A program made the translations under genes and the position numbers. A stretch of 64,000 bases of DNA, taken from Bacillus paramycoides. Lineage in GTDB: Bacteria; Bacillota; Bacilli; Bacillales; Bacillaceae_G. Below are positions 27,290 to 37,549 of the stretch, in pieces (positions within the stretch are counted from its first letter, which is position 1; each line of letters begins with the position of its first letter). The notes under the pieces were generated by a model that ran no database searches, was not told the DNA's origin, and saw only the letters and a list, made by a program, of their open reading frames with translations. Location of the stretch: positions 1 through 64,000 of the forward strand of contig NZ_MAOI01000071.1 of NCBI RefSeq assembly GCF_001884235.1. Reading direction: 5' to 3'.

Positions 27290-27318
27290 TTGACAATGAA
27301 AATTGCGATAGATACAAT
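27290..27318 (+). promoter_or_regulatory. Sigma-A promoter for rny
   Basis: Perfect TTGACA (27290-27295), 17-base spacer, TACAAT (27313-27318). It gives a leader of about 210 bases. Confidence 0.8.
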
Positions 27319-27324
27319 GAGAAT

Positions 27325-27536
27325 GTATATTTTTTCTTATATACGATACACTCTTCTCAAGAAGAGAAGTAATATTCGGAGTAAGACTTAAATCTTGCCG
27401 AAATAATAATATGACATTTTAATTGTGAAATGAAGAAAGTCCCTTAAAAAAGCGGGACGACGGTCTTTGCTGTACGTTGTAATTCAATGTACATGTCGAC
27501 AGTCTTTTTTCATTCATAGCAAGGGGAGGTGAAATC
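27325..27536 (+). other. Structured rny leader
   Basis: The leader contains several hairpins: GTATAT/ATATAC near 27327, GTCCC/GGGAC at 27439-27458 and TGTAC/GTACA at 27471-27493. A T6 run follows at about 27505-27510, just before the AAGGGGAGGTGA ribosome site. It may act in attenuation or in autoregulation by the ribonuclease. The region 27091-27289 holds no other feature I can see. Confidence 0.45.
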
Positions 27537-29102
27537 ATGACGAGTAGTACAGTTTGGATACTCATCTCCATTTTGCTTGCAACAGTCGGTGCAGTTGTTG
27601 GCTTTTTTGTTCGAAAGTCTATTGCTGAAGCGAAGATCAACGGTGCAGCTAATGAAGCGAAACGTATTCTAGACGAAGCGAATCGCGATGCTGAAGCACT
27701 TAAGAAAGAAGCGCTTTTAGAAGCAAAGGATGAAATTCATACACTTCGTACAGAAGCTGAATTAGAAATTCGTGACCGTAGAAGCGAATTACAAAAACAA
27801 GAAAATCGTTTAATGCAAAAAGAAGAGAACCTTGATCGTAAAGACGAAACGCTCGATAAGCGCGAGCAACAGTTAGAAAAGAAAGAGGAATCTCTTGTAG
27901 CGAAACAACAACAGATTGAAGAGTTGGAAAGCAAAGTGGGAGAGTTAGTTCAAAAGCAACAAACGGAATTAGAGCGCATTTCCAATCTGACACGCGAACA
28001 AGCGAAAGCAATTATTCTTGGTAAAGTGGAAAGTGAAGTTTCTCATGAAATTGCCGTTATGGTAAAAGAAAGTGAAGTTCGCGCGAAAGAAGAAGCGGAT
28101 AAGAAGGCAAAAGAGATTTTATCTCTTGCAATGCAAAGATGTGCAGCTGATCATGTTGCTGAAACAACCGTTTCGGTTGTAAATCTTCCAAACGACGAAA
28201 TGAAGGGGCGTATTATCGGACGTGAGGGTCGTAATATTCGTACGCTAGAAACGTTGACAGGTATTGACCTTATTATCGATGATACACCAGAAGCGGTAAT
28301 CCTATCAGGATTCGATCCAATTCGTCGTGAAACAGCTCGTATCGCTCTTGATAAACTAGTACAGGACGGACGTATTCATCCAGCGCGTATTGAAGAGATG
28401 GTTGAAAAATCAAGACGTGAAGTGGACGAGTATATTCGCGAAGTCGGAGAGCAAACAACGTTTGAAGTGGGTGTTCATGGTTTACACCCAGATTTAATTA
28501 AGATTTTAGGTCGTTTGAAATACCGTACAAGCTATGGGCAAAACGTCTTAAAACATTCTATGGAAGTAGCGTATTTAACTGGACTTATGGCAGCGGAACT
28601 TGGCGAGGATGAAAAACTAGCAAGACGTGCGGGTCTATTACATGATATCGGAAAAGCGATTGATCATGAAGTAGAAGGTAGCCACGTTGAAATTGGTGTT
28701 GAACTTGCAACGAAATATAAAGAGCATCCTGTTGTTATAAACAGTATCGCATCTCACCATGGTGACACGGAACCAACTTCTATCATTGCAGTTCTAGTTG
28801 CAGCAGCAGATGCATTATCAGCTGCAAGACCAGGAGCTCGTAGTGAAACGCTTGAAAACTACATTCGTCGTCTTGAAAAGTTAGAAGAGATTTCAGAGTC
28901 TTATGAAGGCGTAGAAAAATCTTTCGCAATTCAAGCAGGACGTGAAGTTCGTATTCTGGTAAAACCAGATACAATTGATGATTTAGAAGCTCATCGTTTA
29001 GCTCGTGATATTCGAAAACGTATTGAAAATGAACTGGATTATCCAGGACATATTAAAGTAACTGTTATTCGTGAAACGCGTGCAGTGGAATACGCAAAAT
29101 AA
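27537..29102 (+). CDS. rny: Ribonuclease Y
   Basis: Membrane-bound endoribonuclease that starts bulk mRNA decay. The 521 residues comprise an N-terminal membrane anchor (about 5-25), a long coiled coil (about 30-190), a KH RNA-binding domain ([19 protein letters not shown], about 215-275) and an HD domain with [12 protein letters not shown] near residue 366. In B. subtilis it acts with the RicA (YmcA) complex, whose gene lies further along this window. Confidence 0.97.
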   Translation: MTSSTVWILISILLATVGAVVGFFVRKSIAEAKINGAANEAKRILDEANRDAEALKKEALLEAKDEIHTLRTEAELEIRDRRSELQKQENRLMQKEENLDRKDETLDKREQQLEKKEESLVAKQQQIEELESKVGELVQKQQTELERISNLTREQAKAIILGKVESEVSHEIAVMVKESEVRAKEEADKKAKEILSLAMQRCAADHVAETTVSVVNLPNDEMKGRIIGREGRNIRTLETLTGIDLIIDDTPEAVILSGFDPIRRETARIALDKLVQDGRIHPARIEEMVEKSRREVDEYIREVGEQTTFEVGVHGLHPDLIKILGRLKYRTSYGQNVLKHSMEVAYLTGLMAAELGEDEKLARRAGLLHDIGKAIDHEVEGSHVEIGVELATKYKEHPVVINSIASHHGDTEPTSIIAVLVAAADALSAARPGARSETLENYIRRLEKLEEISESYEGVEKSFAIQAGREVRILVKPDTIDDLEAHRLARDIRKRIENELDYPGHIKVTVIRETRAVEYAK

Positions 29103-29131
29103 AGTGGTGAAACACCACTTTATTTTTTTGT
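29098..29131 (+). terminator. Terminator after rny
   Basis: AAATAAAGTGGTG and CACCACTTTATTT around AAA, then T-run. Confidence 0.92.
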
Positions 29132-29281
29132 GTTGGAATTGGGTAAAATAAAGAAAATTAATTATGAGTTGCATGCAAGTGAAAGAAACTTATAATAGAT
29201 AAATTGTTACTATTGTAAGGGGAATCGCTTCAAGTTATAGCATGGTAGTAAAAAATGTAGTACATAGAAAGGGTAAGACAT

Positions 29282-30076
29282 ATGAGAATATTATTCGTTG
29301 GGGATGTAGTAGGATCTCCTGGTAGAGACATGATTCAACAGTACGTACCGGCATTAAAGAAAAAATATACACCTACAGTAACAATCATTAATGGAGAAAA
29401 TGCTGCGGGTGGACGTGGAATTACGGAAAAAATATATCGAAACTTTTTAGAGTGCGGGGCACAAGCGGTTACACTTGGAAACCATGCTTGGGATAACCGT
29501 GAAGTATTTGAATTTATTGATGATGCAAAATATCTTGCAAGACCAGCTAACTTCCCAGAGGGGACGCCAGGAAAAGGGCTGATCTTTGTAAATTGTAACG
29601 GAACAGAAGTTGCAGTTATTAACTTACAAGGACGTACTTTCCTTCCTCCAATTGATTGTCCATTCCGTAAAGTGGATGAGCTAATCAACATTGCAAAAAA
29701 ACGTACAAACATTATCTTTATTGATTTTCATGCTGAAACGACAAGCGAGAAGCAGGCGTTAGGTTGGTACGTAGATGGTCGCGCTACAGCGGTAGTAGGT
29801 ACACATACACACGTTCCTACAGCTGATAATCGTATTTTACCAAGCGGAACAGCTTATATTACAGATGTTGGTATGACAGGCCCGTATGATGGGATTTTAG
29901 GTATGGATCGCGAAGCGGTATTGAAGAAGTTTTTAACGAACTTACCAGTACGTTTTGAAGTAACGAATGGTAGAACACAATTAAGTGCAGTGTTAATTGA
30001 TGTGGATCCTAATACAGGGAAAGCGAAGAAAATTGAGCGCATTTTAATTAATGATGACCAGCCGTTTTTTGAGTGA
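29282..30076 (+). CDS. ymdB: Cyclic-nucleotide phosphodiesterase YmdB
   Basis: A 264-residue calcineurin-like metallophosphoesterase. The metal-ligand motifs are GDVVGSPGRDM at the N-terminus, NGENAAGG, GNHAWDNRE and GTHTHVPTAD. B. subtilis YmdB hydrolyses cAMP-type substrates and switches cells between motility and biofilm formation. AGAAAGGGTAAGACAT precedes ATG. It keeps its usual place behind rny. Confidence 0.93.
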   Translation: MRILFVGDVVGSPGRDMIQQYVPALKKKYTPTVTIINGENAAGGRGITEKIYRNFLECGAQAVTLGNHAWDNREVFEFIDDAKYLARPANFPEGTPGKGLIFVNCNGTEVAVINLQGRTFLPPIDCPFRKVDELINIAKKRTNIIFIDFHAETTSEKQALGWYVDGRATAVVGTHTHVPTADNRILPSGTAYITDVGMTGPYDGILGMDREAVLKKFLTNLPVRFEVTNGRTQLSAVLIDVDPNTGKAKKIERILINDDQPFFE

Positions 30077-30225
30077 TTTTTAACGAAAAGTTAGAGAAGT
30101 CATTATATTTTAATTTTTTAGAAAAATTACGGAAATTTAGCAGGAATACGTGCCATTCCTCGTGAATATAAGTTAAAGTGAAATAATTGCTATTACTTTT
30201 TATAGAAACGAGGAGGAAACGCGGA

Positions 30226-30486
30226 ATGGAAATATTAAAAGTTAAAGCAACGTCGGTCCCTAATTCTGTAGCTGGTGCACTTGCAGGTGTTATTCGCGAA
30301 CGCGGAACAGCAGAAATTCAAGCTATTGGTGCAGGTGCATTGAACCAAGCGGTAAAGGCAGTAGCAATTGCAAGAGGATTTGTAGCGCCTAGCGGTTTGG
30401 ACTTGATTTGTATCCCAGCGTTTACAGATATTATGATTGATGGTGAAGAGCGTACAGCGATAAAATTAATTGTAGAACCTCGTTAA
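30226..30486 (+). CDS. spoVS: Stage V sporulation protein S
   Basis: An 86-residue Alba-like protein (MEILKVKATSVPNSVAGALA...) needed for normal spore coat assembly and affecting septation. ATG 30226 with GAGGAGGAAACGCG is the real start; an upstream in-frame extension is not conserved-like. A sigma-H-like AGGAATA...GAAT pair lies upstream (30140-30170), but with a spacer about two bases too long. Confidence 0.96.
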   Translation: MEILKVKATSVPNSVAGALAGVIRERGTAEIQAIGAGALNQAVKAVAIARGFVAPSGLDLICIPAFTDIMIDGEERTAIKLIVEPR

Positions 30487-30488
30487 GT

Positions 30489-30529
30489 TTAAACAACCTG
30501 TTTGCATGTATGCAAACAGGTTGTTTTTA
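30489..30529 (+). terminator. Terminator after spoVS
   Basis: AAACAACCTGTTTGC and GCAAACAGGTTGTTT form a 15-bp perfect stem followed by TTA. Confidence 0.93.
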
Positions 30530-30545
30530 TAATGGAGGAATGAAA

Positions 30546-31469
30546 ATGAAAATTTTTGATGCTCATTGTGATGTGCTCTTTCAGTTATGGAGTGCAAAGG
30601 GAAAGAAAGATTTTCAGAATGATTCACAATTACATATTACATTTGAACAATTAAAACAAAGAAAAGGAAGTATACAATGTTTTGCTATATATGTACCAGA
30701 AACAGTAGCGTATGAAAATCGCTTTGAAGTTGCGCTACAAATGATAGATATTTTTCATAGTGAAATTCTATCGCTACCAGGAATGAAGTTTATTCAGGCA
30801 AAAGATGATATTAACATGCTAAAACAGGACGAGATTGGAGCGCTATTAACATTAGAAGGATGCGAAGCTATTGGAAAAGATGCGATGAAATTACGTCTGT
30901 TTTATCGCTTAGGTGTACGTTCTTTTGGATTAACATGGAACTATGCCAATTTATTAGCTGATGGGGCATTAGAGACACGTGGTGCAGGCTTAACTAGCTT
31001 TGGTAGACAAGTTGTACAAGAGCTTAATACGTTACATGTATGGACCGATCTGTCGCATCTGAATGAAAGAAGCTTTTGGGATGTTATAGAAATTGCTGAA
31101 AATCCAATTGTATCTCACTCAAACTGTCATCAACTTTGTCAACATCCACGCAATTTAAACGATGAACAAATAAGAGCTCTCATAAAGAAAAATAGCATTA
31201 TTGGTGTCACTTTCGTACCACAATTTTTAACGAATGAAAGACAAGCGAATATAACAGATATATTAAGGCATGTGGAATATATTTGTTCATTGGGTGGAGA
31301 AAAAAATACAGGGTTTGGTTCTGATTTTGATGGGATTATAGAAACTATTGTAGGTGTAGAAGCGTATAGAGATTATGAAAATATAATTAATCAATTGTGT
31401 AAAAAGTATAGTGAATCAATTGTAGAACGATTTTTGTATAAAAATTTTATTGACCGTGTTACTTTCTAA
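30546..31469 (+). CDS. Membrane dipeptidase (peptidase M19)
   Basis: A 307-residue renal-dipeptidase-type TIM-barrel zinc peptidase hydrolysing dipeptides, possibly wall-derived. N-terminal zinc ligands lie in DAHCDVL (residues 4-10), the bridging glutamate in LTLEGCEA, further histidines in SHSNCHQLCQHPRNL, and the end motif GFGSDFDGI. There is no signal peptide, so it is cytoplasmic. ATG 30546 has GGAGG seven bases upstream; ATG 30540 would touch that site. Confidence 0.88.
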   Translation: MKIFDAHCDVLFQLWSAKGKKDFQNDSQLHITFEQLKQRKGSIQCFAIYVPETVAYENRFEVALQMIDIFHSEILSLPGMKFIQAKDDINMLKQDEIGALLTLEGCEAIGKDAMKLRLFYRLGVRSFGLTWNYANLLADGALETRGAGLTSFGRQVVQELNTLHVWTDLSHLNERSFWDVIEIAENPIVSHSNCHQLCQHPRNLNDEQIRALIKKNSIIGVTFVPQFLTNERQANITDILRHVEYICSLGGEKNTGFGSDFDGIIETIVGVEAYRDYENIINQLCKKYSESIVERFLYKNFIDRVTF

Positions 31470-31696
31470 GTATTGATTTTTAAAAATTCAGAAAAATTAA
31501 AATAAATTCACTTGAATTTATTGATTTTTTTAAGACCTAATACTAGAATGGTAAACGAAATAGCATTATACTAAAGATTCAGGGAAATCAGAAGAGGCAT
31601 AATTTGCGTCCATTGTAGTTTATTTGTATAAAAAATGCTAAACTATTACTGTAAAAAAATACACTACAATGAATGCAGCCAAAAGGGGTGTAGGAG

Positions 31697-33454
31697 ATGA
31701 TTAGTCAACTTTCATGGAAAGTTGGAGGCCAACAAGGTGAAGGAATTGAAAGTACAGGAGAAATCTTCTGTATTGCATTAAACCGATTAGGATATTACCT
31801 ATACGGTTACCGCCACTTCTCATCACGTATTAAAGGCGGCCATACAAATAATAAAATTCGTGTAAGTACAACAGAAGTACGCGCGATCTCAGATGATTTA
31901 GATATTTTAATTGCTTTTGATCAAGAAACAATTGATTTTAACTTCCACGAACTACGTCCAGGTGGAATTGTAGTTGCGGATGCGAAATTTAATCCGACAA
32001 TACCTGATAATACAGATGTAAATCTATATGTGATACCGTTTACAGATATCGCTTCAGAATTAGGTACATCTTTAATGAAAAACATGGTTGCTGTTGGGGC
32101 ATCTAGTGCGGTATTAGGGTTAGACGAGACAGCTTATTTAGAGGTTGTTGAAGAAATCTTTGGCCGTAAAGGAGAGCAAGTCGTTAAAAAGAATATGGAA
32201 GCAATTAAACGCGGCTCTCAATATATGAAAGAATTGCTTGGTGAGAAAGTAAACATGATGCAGCTTGAAAAAGCTGACGGTCAGAAACGCATGTTTATGA
32301 TTGGAAACGACGCAATCGCATTTGGTGCGGTAGCTGGTGGTGCACGTTTTATGTCTGCATATCCAATCACACCTGCATCTGAAATCATGGAATATTTAAT
32401 TAAAAAATTACCGAAAGTTGGCGGAACAGTAATCCAAACTGAGGATGAAATCGCAGCTTGTACAATGGCGATCGGTGCAAACTATGCTGGTGTTCGTACA
32501 TTAACTGCATCTGCTGGTCCTGGGCTTTCTTTAATGATGGAAGCAATTGGCTTAGCAGGTATTACTGAAACACCGCTAGTTATTGTTGATACACAACGTG
32601 GTGGTCCAAGTACGGGCTTACCAACAAAACAAGAGCAGTCAGACTTAATGGCGATGATTTACGGAACGCATGGTGAAATTCCAAAGATCGTAATGGCGCC
32701 AAGTACAGTTGAAGAAGCTTTCTATGATATTGTAGAAGCATTCAACTTAGCGGAAGAATATCAAGTGCCTGTTATCTTCTTAACAGATCTACAGCTTTCT
32801 TTAGGAAAGCAAACAGTAGAACCACTTAAGTTAGATAAAGTTGAAATTCGTCGCGGTAAGCTTGACTTAGAAGTGGAATTACCAGAACGTGAAAATAAAG
32901 CATACTTCAAGCGTTATGAAGTAACAGAAGATGGAGTTTCACCACGTGTTTTACCTGGTATGAAAAATGGTATTCACCATGTTACAGGTGTAGAACACGA
33001 TGAAACGGGTAAACCATCTGAATCAGCGTTAAATCGTAAAGATCAAATGGACAAACGTTTCCGTAAAATGGCGAACTTGCAGTTCAATACCCCTGTTTAT
33101 AAAAATGCTAAGCATGATGACGCAGACGTATTGCTTGTTGGATTTAACTCAACTCGTGGTGCGATCGAAGAGGCGATGGCGCGTTTAGAGCAAGAAGGAA
33201 TGAAAGTAAACCACGCACAAATACGTTTAATTCATCCATTCCCAACGGCTGAAATCGATCCACTTGTGAAAAAGGCGAAGCGTGTTGTAGTCGTAGAAAA
33301 CAATGCAACCGGTCAGCTTGCTAACATTATGAAAATGAATCTTGGTAATGGTGAGAAAATTTCTAGTCTTTTAAAATATGATGGAAACCCATTCTTGCCA
33401 AAAGAGATTTACAACGAATGCAAAAAAGGGGTTGTATTAAATGGCAACATTTAA
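31697..33454 (+). CDS. korA: 2-oxoacid:acceptor oxidoreductase, fused gamma-alpha subunit
   Basis: A 585-residue subunit of a pyruvate/2-oxoglutarate:ferredoxin oxidoreductase-like complex. The gamma domain comes first (about 1-190, GGQQGEGIESTGE), then the alpha PP domain (about 195-585, AYPITPASEIMEY, QTEDEIAA). It converts a 2-oxoacid plus CoA to acyl-CoA and reduces ferredoxin. GGGGTGTAGGAG precedes ATG. It overlaps korB by 14 bases. Which oxoacid is used cannot be read from the sequence; 2-oxoglutarate is the usual annotation. Confidence 0.92.
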   Translation: MISQLSWKVGGQQGEGIESTGEIFCIALNRLGYYLYGYRHFSSRIKGGHTNNKIRVSTTEVRAISDDLDILIAFDQETIDFNFHELRPGGIVVADAKFNPTIPDNTDVNLYVIPFTDIASELGTSLMKNMVAVGASSAVLGLDETAYLEVVEEIFGRKGEQVVKKNMEAIKRGSQYMKELLGEKVNMMQLEKADGQKRMFMIGNDAIAFGAVAGGARFMSAYPITPASEIMEYLIKKLPKVGGTVIQTEDEIAACTMAIGANYAGVRTLTASAGPGLSLMMEAIGLAGITETPLVIVDTQRGGPSTGLPTKQEQSDLMAMIYGTHGEIPKIVMAPSTVEEAFYDIVEAFNLAEEYQVPVIFLTDLQLSLGKQTVEPLKLDKVEIRRGKLDLEVELPERENKAYFKRYEVTEDGVSPRVLPGMKNGIHHVTGVEHDETGKPSESALNRKDQMDKRFRKMANLQFNTPVYKNAKHDDADVLLVGFNSTRGAIEEAMARLEQEGMKVNHAQIRLIHPFPTAEIDPLVKKAKRVVVVENNATGQLANIMKMNLGNGEKISSLLKYDGNPFLPKEIYNECKKGVVLNGNI

Positions 33455-34307
33455 GGACTTTCGTAACAGTGTAAAACCAAACTGGTGCCCAGGTTGCGGA
33501 GACTTCTCAGTGCAAGCTGCAATTCAACGTGCGGCAGCTAACGTTGGTTTAAATCCAGATGAGCTAGCTGTTATTTCTGGTATCGGCTGTTCAGGTCGTA
33601 TTTCAGGTTATATTAATTCATATGGTTTGCATAGTATTCACGGACGTGCTCTTCCAATCGCACAAGGTGTGAAAATGGCAAATCGTGATTTAACAGTTAT
33701 CGCATCAGGCGGTGACGGTGATGGTTTTGCGATTGGTATGGGACATACAATCCATTCTATTCGTCGTAACATTGACATTACGTACATCGTAATGGATAAC
33801 CAAATTTATGGATTAACAAAAGGTCAAACTTCACCACGTAGTGAAGCTGGATTTAAAACGAAAAGTACACCACAAGGTTCAATTGAACCATCGCTAAATG
33901 TTATGGAAATGGCCTTAACAGCTGGTGCGACATTTGTGGCGCAAAGCTTTTCAAGTGATTTAAAAGAATTAACACAAATTATTGAAGCTGGTATTAATCA
34001 TAAAGGATTTTCATTAATTAATGTATTTAGTCCATGTGTTACTTACAATAAAGTAAATACTTATGATTGGTTTAAAGAGAATTTAACGAAGCTAAGTACA
34101 GTAGAAGGATATGATCCATCTAATCGCATGATGGCTATGCAAACATTAATGGAGAATAACGGGTTAGTAACAGGTTTAATTTATCAAAATACAGAGCAGC
34201 CTTCGTACCAAGAACTTGTAAAAGACTATAGTGAAAAGCCTTTAGTGCAAGCTGATTTAAATATGGATCAGAAAATGTTTGATGAGCTTGTTGCTGAATT
34301 TATGTAA
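33441..34307 (+). CDS. korB: 2-oxoacid:acceptor oxidoreductase, beta (TPP) subunit
   Basis: A 288-residue thiamine-diphosphate-binding subunit partnering KorA. An N-terminal iron-sulfur cysteine pair lies in PNWCPGCGDF (residues 13-22) and the TPP motif in GGDGDGFAIGMGH (about 91-103) with NQIYGLTKGQ. It begins inside korA (ribosome site AAAAGGGG), ensuring equal synthesis. A strong terminator follows. Confidence 0.93.
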   Translation: MATFKDFRNSVKPNWCPGCGDFSVQAAIQRAAANVGLNPDELAVISGIGCSGRISGYINSYGLHSIHGRALPIAQGVKMANRDLTVIASGGDGDGFAIGMGHTIHSIRRNIDITYIVMDNQIYGLTKGQTSPRSEAGFKTKSTPQGSIEPSLNVMEMALTAGATFVAQSFSSDLKELTQIIEAGINHKGFSLINVFSPCVTYNKVNTYDWFKENLTKLSTVEGYDPSNRMMAMQTLMENNGLVTGLIYQNTEQPSYQELVKDYSEKPLVQADLNMDQKMFDELVAEFM

Positions 34308-34317
34308 TGATAGAAGA

Positions 34318-34347
34318 GAAGGTTGCCGCTTGGCAACCTTTTTTTGA
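34318..34347 (+). terminator. Terminator after korAB
   Basis: AAGGTTGCC and GGCAACCTT around GCTT, then TTTTT. Confidence 0.92.
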
Positions 34348-34736
34348 GTGAATAAAAATAATTAATAGACTTGTTTACTTGGAAAATTCAGAATGATAAA
34401 ATAATATATAAATCGTTGTATAAAAATAGCATGTTCATTAAGTGTGAAATGTAATATAGGATAAACCTTCTTCTTTGTTAAAGTTGGCTAAAGGCTCTAT
34501 ACTATGATAATGTGTATAGGGATAAAGCAATATGCTTTTCAATAGGACAAGATGAAATAATAAAAGGGAATGTCTATTGGTGTGGGGAAGACTTCATTCT
34601 TACGGATGATTAGATCGATTAATCAAGTTTCAAAGGACAAGTTATCTCTCAAGCTATCTAACATTATTGAGATGGGTCTAAGCGCATTATAATGGACTAC
34701 AAATTGTGTATAGTTAAGGTTGAAAGGAGATTACCG
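34348..34736. other. Gene-free stretch upstream of miaB
   Basis: About 390 bases without a supported gene. A CTATAC/GTATAG dyad near 34497-34520 overlaps a possible -10, so the miaB promoter is probably there. Nothing else stands out. Confidence 0.4.
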
Positions 34737-36266
34737 ATGAACGAGCAACAACGATTAGCAAGTCAACAAGCAAATTCCTCTGCGAAAAAAGAAGAGAAAG
34801 ATTATAGTAAATACTTTGAAAGTGTATACCAACCACCTTCCTTGAAAGATGCGAAAAAGCGTGGGAAAGAAGAAGTTAAAATTGAACGAGATTTTGGCTT
34901 ACCTGAAGAGTTCCGCAATTTTGGCGCAGGAAGAAAGTTTTACATTCGTACATATGGCTGTCAAATGAATGAGCATGATACAGAAGTAATGGCTGGGATT
35001 TTTACAACACTTGGATATGAGCCAACCTTCTCAACGGAAGAGGCAGATGTAATTTTATTAAATACTTGTGCGATTCGTGAAAATGCTGAAAATAAAGTGT
35101 TCGGTGAACTTGGTCATTTAAAATCATTAAAGCGAAGAAATCCGGATCTTTTAATTGGTGTATGTGGTTGTATGTCTCAAGAGGAATCTGTTGTAAATAA
35201 AATTATGCAAAAAAATCAGCATGTAGATATGGTGTTTGGTACACATAATATTCATAGATTGCCGTATATCTTAAAGGACGCAATGTTCTCAAAAGAGACG
35301 GTAGTTGAAGTCTGGTCAAAAGAAGGGGATGTAATTGAAAACCTTCCGAAAGTACGTCGTGGTGATATTAAAGCTTGGGTAAATATTATGTATGGCTGTG
35401 ATAAGTTCTGTACATATTGTATTGTACCTTATACACGCGGAAAAGAGCGCAGTAGACGTCCGGAAGATATTATTCAAGAAATTCGCCATTTAGCTGCAAA
35501 CGGTTATAAAGAGATTACATTACTTGGACAAAACGTAAATGCATACGGTAAAGACTTTGAAGATATACAATATGGTCTTGGTGATTTAATGGATGAACTT
35601 CGTAAAGTCGATATCGCACGTATTCGTTTTACAACAAGCCATCCACGCGATTTTGATGATCATTTAATTGATGTTCTTGGAAAAGGTGGTAACCTAGTAG
35701 AACATATTCACTTACCAGTTCAATCTGGTAGTACAGATATGCTTAAAATTATGGCGCGTAAATATTCACGGGAGCACTATTTAGAGCTTGTACGAAAAAT
35801 TAAAGAAACGATTCCGAATGCAGTACTAACGACTGATATTATTGTTGGTTTCCCAAATGAAACGGATGAGCAATTTGAAGAAACGATGTCGCTATATCGT
35901 GAAGTAGGATTTGATACGGCATTTACATTTATTTATTCCCCGCGTGAAGGTACACCGGCTGCAAAAATGCAAGATAATGTGCCGATGGAAGTGAAGAAAG
36001 AACGATTGCAACGCTTAAATACATTAGTAAATGAATATGCAATTAATAAGAATAAGCATCATATAGGGCAAATTGTAGAAGTATTAGTTGATGGAGAAAG
36101 TAAAAATAACCCTGAAGTACTCGCGGGATATACACGTACGAATAAACTTGTAAACTTTGTTGCTTCAAAATCTTTAATTGGTCAGCTTGTGAAAGTAAAA
36201 GTAACGGAAGCAAAAACTTGGTCACTTAACGGGGAATTGGTTAAGGAGCCGATTGAGGTGAAATAA
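34737..36266 (+). CDS. miaB: tRNA-2-methylthio-N6-dimethylallyladenosine synthase
   Basis: Radical-SAM methylthiotransferase acting on A37 of tRNAs. The 509 residues comprise an N-terminal extension, an MTTase domain ([32 protein letters not shown]), the radical-SAM C-x3-C-x2-C motif in [17 protein letters not shown] (about 220-236) and a C-terminal TRAM domain (about 435-500). ATG 34737 has GAAAGGAGATTACCG; the upstream extension in frame has no such site. Three bases separate it from ricA. Confidence 0.96.
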   Translation: MNEQQRLASQQANSSAKKEEKDYSKYFESVYQPPSLKDAKKRGKEEVKIERDFGLPEEFRNFGAGRKFYIRTYGCQMNEHDTEVMAGIFTTLGYEPTFSTEEADVILLNTCAIRENAENKVFGELGHLKSLKRRNPDLLIGVCGCMSQEESVVNKIMQKNQHVDMVFGTHNIHRLPYILKDAMFSKETVVEVWSKEGDVIENLPKVRRGDIKAWVNIMYGCDKFCTYCIVPYTRGKERSRRPEDIIQEIRHLAANGYKEITLLGQNVNAYGKDFEDIQYGLGDLMDELRKVDIARIRFTTSHPRDFDDHLIDVLGKGGNLVEHIHLPVQSGSTDMLKIMARKYSREHYLELVRKIKETIPNAVLTTDIIVGFPNETDEQFEETMSLYREVGFDTAFTFIYSPREGTPAAKMQDNVPMEVKKERLQRLNTLVNEYAINKNKHHIGQIVEVLVDGESKNNPEVLAGYTRTNKLVNFVASKSLIGQLVKVKVTEAKTWSLNGELVKEPIEVK

Positions 36267-36269
36267 TAG

Positions 36270-36701
36270 ATGAAAGTATATACGAAAGATGAAATTGTTG
36301 AGCAAGCGAAAGAATTAGCGAAAATGATCTCTGAAACAGAAGAAGTTGATTTCTTTAAGCGAGCAGAAGCACAAATTCATAAAAATGAAAATGTAAAGCG
36401 AGCAATTGATGAAATTAAAGCTTTGCAAAAACAAGCAGTAAACTTGCAACATTATGGGAAATGGGAAGCTTTGAAAAAAGTAGAAGCTGAAATTGATGCG
36501 CTTCAAGATAAGTTAGATAATATCCCGGTTGTGCAGGAATTTAAATCTTCACAAACATATGTAAATGACTTACTACAGCTTGTTGCTAGTACCATTTCTA
36601 ACAATGTAACAGATGAAATATTAGTTTCAACTGGCGGCGATGTGTTGAAGGGTGAAACTGGTGCAGCAGTTGAAAGTAAAAAAGGAAATTGTGGTTGTTA
36701 A
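36270..36701 (+). CDS. ricA: RicA (YmcA), RNase Y complex protein
   Basis: A 143-residue helical protein of the YlbF/YmcA family. With RicF and RicT it forms an iron-sulfur complex that directs RNase Y and promotes sporulation, competence and biofilms. The C-terminus ends GNCGC, supplying cluster cysteines. It is almost fused to miaB as in other bacilli and ends in a terminator. Confidence 0.92.
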   Translation: MKVYTKDEIVEQAKELAKMISETEEVDFFKRAEAQIHKNENVKRAIDEIKALQKQAVNLQHYGKWEALKKVEAEIDALQDKLDNIPVVQEFKSSQTYVNDLLQLVASTISNNVTDEILVSTGGDVLKGETGAAVESKKGNCGC

Positions 36702-36731
36702 AGAGATGTCTTATTGACATCTCTTTTTTAA
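36699..36731 (+). terminator. Terminator after ricA
   Basis: AAAGAGATGTC and GACATCTCTTT around TTATT, then TTT. Confidence 0.92.
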
Positions 36732-36826
36732 TGGGCTATAACGTAAATTCTTCTCAAAAAAAGAATGACACATTCCGCTATTGTCACGCATATGATTAAG
36801 TGAATAGTGATTGAGGAGGGTTACGA

Positions 36827-37369
36827 ATGTCCGAATTTAGAGAGATTATTACAAAAGCAGTGGTTGGAAAAGGACGTAAGTATACAAAGTCAACGCATAC
36901 ATGTGAATCGAATAATGAGCCAACAAGTATTTTAGGGTGCTGGGTAATTAACCACTCGTACGAAGCGAGAAAGGATGGAAAGCACGTAGAAATTGAAGGT
37001 TTCTATGATGTGAACACTTGGTATTCATTTGATGGAAACACAAAGACTGAAGTTGTAACAGAACGTGTTAACTACACTGATGAAGTAAGCATTGGGTATC
37101 GTGATAAAAATTTCTCTGGTGACGATTTAGAAATTATCGCTCGTGTAATTCAGCCGCCAAATTGTTTAGAAGCTCTTGTATCACCAAATGGTAATAAAAT
37201 TGTTGTGACGGTAGAACGTGAATTTGTAACAGAAGTAGTCGGGGAAACGAAAATTTGTGTAAGTGTAAATCCTGAAGGTTGCGTAGAATCAGATGAGGAT
37301 TTCCAAGTTGATGACGATGAGTTTGAAGAATTAGATCCGAACTTTATTGTCGATGCAGAAGAAGAGTAA
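36827..37369 (+). CDS. cotE: Spore outer-coat morphogenetic protein CotE
   Basis: A 180-residue coat morphogen laid down around the forespore to organise the outer coat and exosporium attachment. It starts [20 protein letters not shown], ends in a strongly acidic tail (about 155-180), and contains several cysteines. GATTGAGGAGGG precedes ATG. The place between ricA and mutS is conserved. A mother-cell (sigma-E) promoter is expected, but I can only point to a weak CATATGAT near 36790. Confidence 0.95.
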   Translation: MSEFREIITKAVVGKGRKYTKSTHTCESNNEPTSILGCWVINHSYEARKDGKHVEIEGFYDVNTWYSFDGNTKTEVVTERVNYTDEVSIGYRDKNFSGDDLEIIARVIQPPNCLEALVSPNGNKIVVTVEREFVTEVVGETKICVSVNPEGCVESDEDFQVDDDEFEELDPNFIVDAEEE

Positions 37370-37370
37370 T

Positions 37371-37404
37371 AGAAAGCTAGGGAGAAATTCTTCCTAGCTT
37401 TTTA
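37371..37404 (+). terminator. Terminator after cotE
   Basis: AAAGCTAGG and CCTAGCTTT with inner pairing GAGAA/TTCTT, then TTACATT. Confidence 0.85.
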
Positions 37405-37549
37405 CATTACATAAGTGGTGCTGAATGAACATGATTCCTTATGAAATGTGCTATAATGAGGAAAGACTCCTAAAATAGGAGATATGGGTGTCCGTGAAGT
37501 GTGACATATATGAATATAGATTATTATGTAAGAATTATGGAGGAAAGAC

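Noticed and set aside
37441-37500. Riboswitch or attenuator before mutS
   Set aside because: Only a small TCCT/AGGA hairpin after a TATAAT is present; nothing matches a known class.
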